In this document: one piece after another, positions 54,000 through 64,000 of the stretch
Layout: every line of letters begins with the position of its first letter
How positions within the stretch are numbered: position 1 is the stretch's first letter
Assembly: GCA_964036315.1 (NCBI GenBank)
Contig: OZ038485.1
Coordinates: 103,619,593-103,683,592, forward strand
DNA: 64,000 nt
Direction of reading: 5' to 3'
Source of the DNA: Acanthosepion esculentum
Taxonomy: Eukaryota > Mollusca > Cephalopoda > Sepiida > Sepiidae
Translations under genes and position numbers: made by a program
The notes under the pieces: generated by a model
Told to the model about the DNA's origin: nothing
The model's database searches: none
The model's input: only the letters and a program-made list of their open reading frames with translations

Positions 54000-54491
54000 A
54001 AACAATTTGAAAATGAAACCTTTATGAATGTTTATTTATTATTTAACTTAAAAAAAAAAATCCAAGGACTGTGAAATTGGTAATGTTAAATTAAGATGGA
54101 GAGAAGTGCGGCTATGCCATAGTATATCATGCATCTAACTGAAGTTGGAGAATCCTTTCCATTTTATGCAAAAAAAAAAAAAAAAAAAAAAAAGAAAAAA
54201 GTGGCTTTGATTGTTATCTGGTTAAAATGCAATCTGTTTGGTTGATTATGATCACATGATCAGGCATAGTAACTTTTACACCAAAAATTCATGGTCATAA
54301 AATTTTGTTATCAATGATTGGGTGTGTCATAGTTCACTGAGTGTGGTTAATGACAACAAAGTGTTAAGTAGTTCAAGTGTCTGGAATTCTATTTTATTTG
54401 ACCTTAATGAAAATCCCAAAAAGTCCAATGTACAAGAATGAAATTTGTGTGTGTATATGTGGGTAGAAATAATTTTTCTGCTTCCATGTCA

Positions 54492-54524
<33 letters not shown>

Positions 54525-55420
54525 GTTTGATTAAAATTTTGAAAGCAAATCAGTTTGATTTTGGTTGAGGTGGGGTAGGTATTTAATATCAAATTTTTCA
54601 GTTCTAGTACTCTTCACTTTAGAGCAGGGTACATTACAACATTTAATAGTGTATAATGCCACCACACACACTAATTTGTAATAAATACACAAAAAGAAAT
54701 TTGTTTAGAACTGGGCCAAATGTGGAACATGAATGAAATTCAAGTAACATTCAATGCACCAGCCAATTATTTTTTTCTTAATTTTACCTGCTGAAATGGG
54801 AGAGGAGCTTTAAACCCATCAAATACAGTATTTTTCAGTTGTCTCCCTTTACAAGTCCAATGTTGACCTTGTCCCAGACTTGGTCCAAATAAATTATTTA
54901 CTTGCTGTGATTTTGAGACCAGGATTAAAAGTTTTCAATGAGTTCCTATTTTTTTATTCTTAAGTTATAGGTTAAGGAATAATTATCTGACAACTAGGAT
55001 TAGAATGAGTAAATATTTTTTAAAAAAATGTACAAAATAAAGCTTAAGAGTGGAAAAGGAAATGGTGCTACTTGTCAATCATACAAGAAATCCAATTGTT
55101 CTGGTGTTTGTTTCCCACTAAGAAATGAGAACAATTGCTTCTGGTGCAGGACAAGACACGTGTCGATCTTTCATTATGCCTTTGGAAGAAACCAAATAAT
55201 CAGTTTGACACATTTGACAAGCCAAAGTTTAATGACCAATTGTTCACACAGTAAACTGACAGTCATGTTTGATAGTCTCGGTTTCAGATGCACTTAAGAC
55301 ATAAAAACAATTAAAAATCACCCACTCAGAGCATTCCTATAAAAACTTTCAGTGAATTTGTACAACAGGCACTATTGTACAATATGATCAGAAATAATCA
55401 TTTTTTTTTTCAATTTTTTT
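54000..55420. other. Sequence without recognised genes; contains poly(A) at 54170-54193 and (TA)n at 54494-54522
   Basis: Low-complexity tracts only. The 89-codon frame at 55028-55297 has several Cys but no recognised domain and no splice or start evidence. Confidence 0.45.
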
Positions 55421-55423
55421 GCA

Positions 55424-55545
55424 CATCAATTCACCCCAAGCAAGGTAATAATGCCACTAAGATGTAAGAGGCTACTGGGAGTAAAAGAGAATGGGAAAAC
55501 TTTAGAAAGAACCAGAAACCCAATCCTAAACAGAAAACAAGAGAT
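55424..55545 (-). mobile_element. Jockey/CR1-like LINE 3' end fragment
   Basis: The plus strand reads AATTCACCCCAAGCAAGGTA and CCACTAAGATGTAAGAGGC: the reversed shared 3' UTR. The preceding run TTTTTTTTTTCAATTTTTTT is the reversed A-rich tail. Confidence 0.8.
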
Positions 55546-55559
55546 AAACCTCTACAGGG

Positions 55560-55885
55560 ACCAGTACATAAAAGTGTTGCTTGAAGTAATCCAGTGACTT
55601 CAGCCAAAAAGTTGTGAGTTCAATCCCTGGCCACAGCAAAGGTGAACAAAAAATTGGAGAGTTGAGTTACTAAAGGGAAATAACTGAAACTGAGATATCC
55701 TAAAAAGGCATGACACATGAAATTAGAACAATCTACCTTGGTGGACAAAAAGAGTTCAGTTTAAAATTCCAATGTATATCACCTGAAGAAGGCCAGTGTG
55801 TACAATGGCCAAAACGTGAATATGACAATAAAGACAAAGACAACTGTCTGAAAGATGTAAATAGTATAAACCTCTACTCCTATTT
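55560..55885 (+). repeat. SINE family 3, diverged
   Basis: CATAAAAGTGTTGCTTGAAG, AGTTGTGAGTTCAATCCCTG (B box), CACCTGAAGAAGGCCAGTG and TACAATGGCCAAAACGTG, tail GTAAATAGTATAAAC. Confidence 0.8.
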
Positions 55886-56150
55886 AAAAGGACTGGGGAG
55901 GAGTGTGAACTGTATGATAGGTAAACCTAGATTAAGCACACAAAATCATGAATATCAATTTTTTTTTTTTTAGTAGTTTTATAACAGTTAACAAAGGGTC
56001 TAGATTACTATGTAAATTCATTGTAAATTGATCCCCCCTACAGAAGCCAAAACAAAATATGCTCATATGATTTTATTTCTGAAAATGTAATTTTTCTTTT
56101 TTTAAATTCGTAATCTTGGGTGCTTAATCAACAGTAATATATGAAAAAAG

Positions 56151-57780
<1,630 letters not shown>

Positions 57781-58087
57781 CTTTTGAAACAACATTGAAA
57801 ATATCCTGCGTCCAAATGACAAAATGGCTGCCTCCAAGTTGGTCCAGTTGAAAGTGAAGGAGACACCAGAGAGAAGACAACATCACCAGTAAATTAGGCC
57901 AATCTCCACAGGGTCGCTGAATATTGCAAAGGGAATTACCTTCAGTAAAGAAGAAGTTTGAACATTTTTTATTTTTCAGTTATACGGAGAAAAAATTGAA
58001 AATTGTATATTTTTTCTTCTCAGAAAGAACTCAAATATGAGCTTTATTAATTTTCTTTGTGACAACTATTCTGATGTGATTTAAAAC

Positions 58088-59470
58088 TTGGAAATTAGCA
58101 AACATAGGTTTTCAAATGCAGTTAAACCTGTAAACAAATGGAAATCATTTAATTCTAGCAATTTTAAACCCAGCAATGGCAGTAAAAACCCTTCCACTCT
58201 GCAAAATTTTCATTTAAAACCTGCACCTGTCTTTTACAAATGTAATTTTTGTCATTTCAATGAGCATTGTGGTTTTTTGTAATAGGTTCTCTTCAATAAA
58301 GGGCCATTTGCAACAATGCAGGGCTAACAAATTGTGTACCTTTTGTACTAGCCTTTCTCATTCCTCAGACTATTGTTTGGATAAACAGTGTTGACTTAAG
58401 CCTTGTTGGAGGTGTGAAAGTAATATATATGCAGGTGCATTGTGTCCTGATGTGGAAAAGACTCCTTTAAATGCAAATCCATGTTTACAAGAGGGATATA
58501 GCAATATTCTGTTAGCCATAGTAGAAATTACTGTCTGTTGCAATAACTCTGAAAAGAAATTTAATTGTCTGTTGGATTCAGGCAGCCAGCAATCTTATCT
58601 TTCAGAGAGAGTGCTTGATATTTTGGATTGTAGGTTGGATCCTATGAAAAAAAGGGATTTTATTATTAAAACCTTTCTGGGATCTGCCCAGAAAAGTCTA
58701 AATGAATTAGAATTATGTATTAGATTGCCAGAGTTTGAATGTTCTGTGACCTTTTTAGTAAAAGATAGTTTAGAGCTTGAATTTCATGTAGCTGGTCTTA
58801 GAACTGCAGTTGGAAATCTTCAAGCTGGCGGTTGTAAATTAACTACTGATTTTTCTTGTGTCCGAAATAATTATATTTCCATACATGGCTTATTGGGAGT
58901 TAATTTATTGAAATACCTGGGCCCCATGCAACTGATTCATTGTATGAATGGATGTGCATTTGAATTTCCTCAAAGTACCATGCCTTTCGGAAATATCTTT
59001 CATTTTCCTGATGCCAGAGTTCAGGACTAATACATATGATCTCAATTATAATCAGGTTATATCTGAATACTCTGAATGTCCAATGACTCATATTTATTAC
59101 ACACTAGACCTAAAATCAGAATATTTTGATCCTTTAGACAGTTTTGCAGATTCTTCTCTAGAAAGGTCAGTTGATAAGATATTTAGTTTAGAGACATTAG
59201 GTAGTACTGAGAATACTGTTAGTGACATTAGGTAGTACTGAGAATACTGTTAGTGACATTAGGTAGTACTGAGAATACTGTTAGTGACATTAGGTAGTAC
59301 TGAGAATACTGTTAGTGACATTAGGTAGTACTGAGAATACTGTTAGTGACATTAGGTAGTACTGAGAATACTGTTAGTGATTATGATAGAATCTCAGAAT
59401 ACAGCAATTTTGTCTCTATCTTGTATAGAGACAATTGCTATTATGTAGACTACCCTGGGATGAAGACAAA
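58088..59470 (+). pseudogene. BEL/Pao retrotransposon remnant: gag knuckles, protease, start of RT
   Basis: Gag end: CNFCHFNEHCG (broken knuckle, then a frameshift near 58283) and CTFCTSLSHSSDYC (intact C-x2-C-x4-H-x4-C). After one stop, a frame of 196 codons (58440-59030) has NCLLDSGSQQSYLSERVLD, the DSG-type aspartic protease of the BEL/Pao DUF1758 region, and HGLLGVNLLKYLGPMQLIHC with NGCAFEFP. A frameshift follows, then DLKSEYFDPLDSFADSS, a 31-bp tandem array, and LYRDNCYYVDYPG, like the start of the BEL RT. Nothing later remains. LTRs were not found. Confidence 0.75.
59203..59378 (+). repeat. Minisatellite, 31-bp unit, about 6 copies
   Basis: Unit GTGACATTAGGTAGTACTG plus AGAATACTGTTA, nearly invariant, lying inside the pol-like part of the BEL/Pao remnant. 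The first copy merges with coding sequence (FSLETLGSTENTVSDI). 31 is not a multiple of 3, so the array breaks the frame. Confidence 0.97.
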
Positions 59471-59479
59471 TTATTTGTT

Positions 59480-60170
59480 GTCTCTTTCAATCACCAAGTC
59501 TCATTAAATGTACTTGATTGCTTGGTTACTTAACTGAGTAAACAAGGTATGTACAATGCATACTGCCAAGCTTTTTTAGATTAAGGATCTGAAAATATTA
59601 TACTATTATATTATAGAGATATACTGAAAAGCTCCCAAGAAAGGGTGAAACCAATTTCTTTTGTAGAAGGGCTTAGCTGCAGACTTTTCAGTACTTTCTG
59701 TGTGTCTGTGTGTATACACACATAAACACACACTAAACATATATGAATTCATCTCTTTCAGATAAACAGGTAAAACTATGAAAGGATGTGATCCCTTACA
59801 TCCTGAAGGGACATAGCATAAAAGAAAAATTCCATCCCCGGTGAAGCCATTTATTAAATCACATGCTTCAAAAAGATACTATATTTAAAAAAAAGCTAAA
59901 ATTTGGGTGGCTGGGGGTGGTGTCTTAGCCACCACCCCCAGCTATACTTATGTCAAAAGATAATACCCATAATTTTGAAGAAAAAAAATACACACCTGAA
60001 ATTTCTTCTAGGAAAAAATTATTTTTCTTTTTTCTGTTTTGCCAGCTAACTCTAAAAGTAAAATACTAATTCTAGGGATAAAAGAATAATGAAATAAAAT
60101 CCAGATATCAATTCCCAGAGGTTATGAAAATCTGTGGCTGGCAAAGATTAAGGAAAATCCAAAGGTGGAT
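59480..60170. other. Sequence without recognised feature
   Basis: A short inverted repeat GGCTGGGGGTGGTG / CACCACCCCCAGC at 59910-59942 forms a 13-bp GC-rich hairpin in otherwise AT-rich DNA. Nothing else was recognised. Confidence 0.5.
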
Positions 60171-60179
60171 CTGCAATGA

Positions 60180-60572
60180 AATGGATCCCAACTTGGTATC
60201 TTGAATTCAATCACTTTCTCACTGATGTGATGTGGCTTAGCTTTGTCTTTTCTACAAATATTTTTTTCCCAGGTGCCTAGACGATGTGAGTTTAACCTGC
60301 TACTTTTACTGTTGAATTAGTTAAATGTAACCACTACTCCTATTCCAACAGTTTTTCTCACACTTCCGTTTCCTTGTTTCCCAGATAATTACAATTGTCA
60401 AAAATTTAAATTCAATGTCAATCGCCATCTTCTATCTTCTTGAACCCTGTTCAGATTTTATCCTTTCCTCAGTACCCCCTATAACCAGTCTTTTTTCTCA
60501 CCTTCACTATCTGTAATCCCCTGCATAGCAGTGGCATTCCCACCTTGCTTGGGGTGAAATGATAAAAAAAAA
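60180..60572 (+). pseudogene. Jockey/CR1-like LINE 3' part, old copy
   Basis: TTCTGTAATCC-type 3' UTR with GCAGTGGCATTCCCACC and TTGCTTGGGGTGAAATGA plus an A tail. Upstream NYNCQKFKFNVNRHLLSS and LNVTTTPIPTVF mark the ORF end. Strongly mutated. Confidence 0.78.
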
Positions 60573-60593
60573 ATATATTAGTTACCTCCAAAC

Positions 60594-61050
60594 CTCTAAG
60601 GTTTAAAAAATGAAAAATCTTTCTTGAAGCTTTTATCACAGTTTTAATTTCAAGCTAATAGATTAAATTAAATATTTCCAATAAGCAAAATACTTTGCTG
60701 TATTTCAAATTGAATTTAAATTGATTGGAATGATTTATTTTAAATCAGATTAATTAAACTTTAAAATCAGTCAATTTTCCTCAAATAAAGTTTCAGAAAA
60801 GTTTGAAAAGTGTATTTTATTTTAGAAGATTTTCTAATAAAAAGAATCATGTTCTGTTGACTGATTCATTAGTATGGCAGATTTTATTTTACTGATAATA
60901 AAAAAATTCCATTTAAATTTGATTTGAAATAATGCAAAGTATTTTGCTTATTGGAAATATTAAATTTAATCTATTAGCTTGGAATTAAAACTAAAATAAA
61001 AGCTTCAATAAATCTTTTTCATTTTTTAAAATTCATTTTAAACCTTAGAT
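60594..61050. mobile_element. Foldback MITE with about 135-140-bp inverted arms
   Basis: Arms 60594-60730 and 60905-61050 are imperfect reverse complements: CTAAGGTTTAAAAAATG, CTTGAAGCTTTTAT, CAAGCTAATAGATTAAATTA, TTTCCAATAAGCAAAATAC and TTCAAATTGAATTTAAA on the left all recur inverted on the right. The centre (about 175 bp) is AT-rich. No coding capacity. Superfamily unknown. Confidence 0.8.
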
Positions 61051-61089
61051 ATCATTTTTTTTTAGGTTCCTATAGTCATTCAGTGTCAA

Positions 61090-63250
61090 TAAAGAAAGGT
61101 CTGACCATCACAGAAACAGATCTCGAGAAGCAGCAGTGGAGGTGTGGACGTCCTATGACCTGGTCACATCAAGGACTTAATTTCTGCCCACACTGCCGAA
61201 GCTGGTGAACATTTGAAAAGATCCATAACAGCTCTTATTAATACCCTTCTCTGAGCTGAGATACCCCAATATGCTTGCGACTTAATATTTTCAGTCAACT
61301 TAACGGCTTTAAAAAAAAAAAAAGACGGAGGTATCTGCCCTATCACTGTTGGTAACATTTTTCGTTGACTCGCAGCAAAAATTGCTTGTAGAGTTGTTAT
61401 GAAGGAGATAGGGCATGAATTGCAACCTGTCCAGCTCAAGGTAAGCATACAGGACGGATGTGAAGCCGTGGTTCATATCATAAGATCATTTTTCGAGAAT
61501 ACATCACCTGTTCCTCACCCCCTGTATCTTATTAAATTTGGATATGAAAAACACTTTCAATAGCATCAGAAGGGATCATACCCTGGAAGTTTGCCATCAA
61601 TGGGCTCCTTCCATATTTCAACTGGCTCATCTTTCGTATAGTCATCCAAGTATGTTGATTGTCTCCGATAATATTATCTCTTCTGCTACCAGAATCCAGC
61701 AAGGTAATCCACTTGGTCTGCTACTATTTGCGATGGCTGTTGATCTCGTTCCATTGCCTCTCCTTTCAACATATGGTATCTTGACAATGCAATGCTGGGA
61801 GGATCCATCAAGACCATAGCTGCAGACCTCCAATGAGTTATTCCTGCTTTATCTCTGCTTGGACTTGAGATTAACTCGTCCAAGTCAGAGATAATAAACT
61901 TGAATCATAGTGCAGATGATTTTGAGAGTGCTATCCGGGATATTAGACTCATCCTTGAGGATATAAAAATAACACTTAAGGAGGAATTACACATTCTTGG
62001 TTCTCCAGTCTTTCCAATGGCCATTTGAGAGTGTTCGGATACTAAGCATGTTATTCTAACAAGAATGACTGAAAAATTGCAATTAATTGATGCACACCCA
62101 GCCCTCTTCCTCTTGAAGAACAGTTTTTCGCTACCGAGGTTCCTCTACACTCTCCAAAGTGCCCCTTGCTACCTCGAACAGGATTTCTTAAATGAGATAG
62201 ATATCACAATTAAGAGATGCATGGAGTTAATTTGCAACATTAATTTCGATGACACAGGCTGGGGCTGGAGGCAGGCAAAGCTCCCTTTGAGTTTTGGAGG
62301 CCTGGACCTTCGATCAGCAGTAGACTTGGCCCTTCCAGCATATCTTTCTTCACTTTCTTCCAGTCGTGAATTAATTGATGAGATACTCAGTGGATCATTT
62401 CAGTGTTTTTTGGGTAGTTCTTTCGAACAAGCTTGCAGCATCTGCGCTTAAGAATTACTTTATATCTCACTAGACACATCAAAACAAAAAAGCTGGGATA
62501 AAATAAAATGTGAGGCCAATTTTACTAATTTGAGGCTCTCTCTGGATCAGCATCACCTCGCCTGTCTACTATCTGCTTCACAACCGAGTAGTGGCGCCTG
62601 GCTCAACGCAGTGCCCTCTTCATCTACCGGTACCCTTCTAGATGATGAGTGCACTCGGGTTGGAGCTGCAATCTGTCTTGGACTCAAATTATGTGAGTGT
62701 CACATATGCAGATGTGAAGCTTCCATTGATGAGTTTGCTTTGCATCCTCTCTCCTGTCATCGTAGTGCCGGCCGCTTTCCATAGCGTGCAGCAATAAACG
62801 ATATCATCAGAAGAGGTTTGGATGCAGCTGGGTTCCCTTCCCAAATCGAACACGTAGGCCTCAAATGTGGTGACAGAAAGTGGCCAGATGGCATTACCAT
62901 TTTCCCTTTTAAAATGGGGAAGTCATTGATTTGGGATGCGACTTGAGCAGATACATTTTCGACTGGTAATTCGATCAGGTCCGCAGTTGAGCCAGGGTCC
63001 ATCGCCTGGGACGCAGAGATAAAAAAAATAGTTAAATATTCTTCTCTTGCTGATAGATTTTTTTTTTACTCCTGTGGCAGTGGAGACATCTGGGGTTATT
63101 GGCTCTCTTTTGATGATGTTCCTTCGGAGGATTGACATGATGGCGTCTCGATTAAGGGACGAGCTTTGCAAAATGGAGTGGCTTTTGCATCGTGTCTCAC
63201 AGGCAATGATGCAAGGTAATGCCTTCATCATTTCGGCTGGCAGAGGATAG
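61090..63250 (+). pseudogene. LINE with RT, Zn knuckle and restriction-like endonuclease (R2-type layout)
   Basis: In order over several frames: GLISAH-like and AEAGEHLKRSITALI, GGICPITVGNIFR and LAAKIACR (RT block 1), VSIQDGCEAVVHIIRSFFE, MDMKNTFNSIRRD (block A, D present), ATRIQQGNPLGLLLFAMAVD (block B), then FVLLKNSF-type thumb with AHPALFLLKNSFSLPRFLYT and GWGWRQAKLPLSFGGLDLRS. The C-terminal end has CECHICRCEASIDEF with LHPLSCHRSAGR (C-x2-C ... H-x4-C), then [21 protein letters not shown], which fits a restriction-like endonuclease PD ... D. It ends ISAGRG, stop. Block C (YADD) is lost in a frameshifted stretch, and many stops are present. The R2-type assignment is by domain order. Confidence 0.75.
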
Positions 63251-63319
63251 CAAAAAAAAAAAAAAAACATTTTGTTTACAGTTACTTTGTTCAAACTTTT
63301 TTTTCAATAAATTACATCT

Positions 63320-63402
63320 TTTCATTCTATTTCACTCCCAGTAGCCCCTTGTGTCTTAGTGACATTATTGCTTTGCATGAAGTGAAATGATTAAAAAAAT
63401 AA
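63320..63402 (+). mobile_element. Jockey/CR1-like LINE 3' end fragment
   Basis: CAGTAGCCCCTTGTGTCTTA, GTGACATTATTGC and GAAGTGAAATGATT plus A tail, as in the other copies. Confidence 0.75.
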
Positions 63403-63602
63403 TATTCTGGTACAAGTTGAATGAACCACAAAACTGGCCATGGCTATATTGTCACACCAATGTTAATTTTCTTACTTTTTAACTTCTCTGAGAATAGCAA
63501 TCCCTGCCTGTCTTCTATGAAACAAAGTGTGGCATATTTTGTTGTGTGTATTAAAAAGCAACAGATACTGTTTTTTATATATGCAGTAAGGCCAAGAAAC
63601 AT

Positions 63603-64000
63603 TTTTTTTAGCTATCTAGTACATTTTTTAGCTATCTAGTACATTTTTTTTAGCTATCTAGTATATTTTTTTAGCTATCTAGTACATTTTTTTTAGCTAT
63701 CTAGTACATTTTTTTAGCTATCTAGTACATTTTTTTTAGCTATCTAGTACATTTCTTTTAGCTATCTAGTACATTTTTTTTAGCTATCTAGTACATTTTT
63801 TTTAGCTATCTAGTACATTTTTTTAGCTATCTAGTACATTTTTTTTAGCTATCTAGTACATTTCTTTTAGCTATCTAGTACATTTTTTTTAGCTATCTAG
63901 TACATTTTTTTTAGCTATCTTTTACATTTTTTTAGCTATCTAGTACATTTTTTTAGCTATCTAGTACATTTCTTTTAGCTATCTAGTACATTTTTTTTAG
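63603..64000 (+). repeat. Minisatellite, 21-23-bp unit, at least 18 copies, runs off the window
   Basis: Unit TTAGCTATCTAGTACA followed by a T run of 5 to 8 (sometimes TTTCTTTT). The length variation lies almost wholly in the T run. Confidence 0.97.

Noticed and set aside
55028..55297. Cys-containing 89-codon ORF (CQSYKKSNCSGVC...), considered as an exon.
   Set aside because: No splice sites in matching phase, no recognised fold, and the sequence context is plain AT-rich intron-like DNA.
61164..61448. Minus-strand ORF of 94 codons over the R2-type LINE.
   Set aside because: Shadow of the plus-strand RT sequence (GGICPITVGN, LAAKIACR).

Overview
The window is a stretch of large, AT-rich animal genome, most likely from a cephalopod (octopus-like). 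I infer this from the dense tRNA-derived SINEs with the head and body layout of octopus-type SINEs, the very long introns (3 to 15 kb), the many (TA)n tracts, and a domestic gene with a lectin-like plus CUB-like ectodomain of a kind common in molluscs. No database search was possible, so the taxon is an inference.

The host coding content is small. One gene on the minus strand can be assembled from five exons with consistent splice sites and phases: 35544-35765 (SUEL-lectin-like), 32033-32362 (CUB-like), 26848-26964 (membrane-proximal Cys-rich segment), 15078-15153 (transmembrane helix) and 294-450 (cytoplasmic tail and stop). Its signal-peptide exon was not found. A second minus-strand terminal exon at 46389-46537 encodes another membrane anchor and may belong to a neighbouring receptor gene.

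Nearly everything else is mobile-element debris inside introns. It includes about a dozen copies or fragments of one Jockey/CR1-like LINE sharing a 3' end; an R2-type-looking LINE with RT, Zn knuckle and restriction-like endonuclease (61090-63250); a BEL/Pao remnant (58088-59470); a short internally deleted Ty3/gypsy element with 111-bp LTRs and a target-site duplication (44104-45466); IS630/Tc1-like and pogo-like DNA transposons; Penelope-like GIY-YIG relics; and at least five SINE types. Two of the SINE copies are headed by 5S rRNA.

The most notable content is structural RNA. A complete type I hammerhead ribozyme with all invariant core bases and three stems lies at 50897-50950, just after a tRNA-like domain. 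A related hammerhead lies in the arm of a foldback element at 16282-16340, with decayed relatives at 15641-15684 and 27226-27300. A 265-bp-arm palindrome at 10665-11228 carries a tRNA-Ser-like gene in each arm, and a U2 snRNA relic lies at 8897-8969. Several minisatellites with 31-33-bp units and a composite ABABA duplication in a transposase complete the picture.
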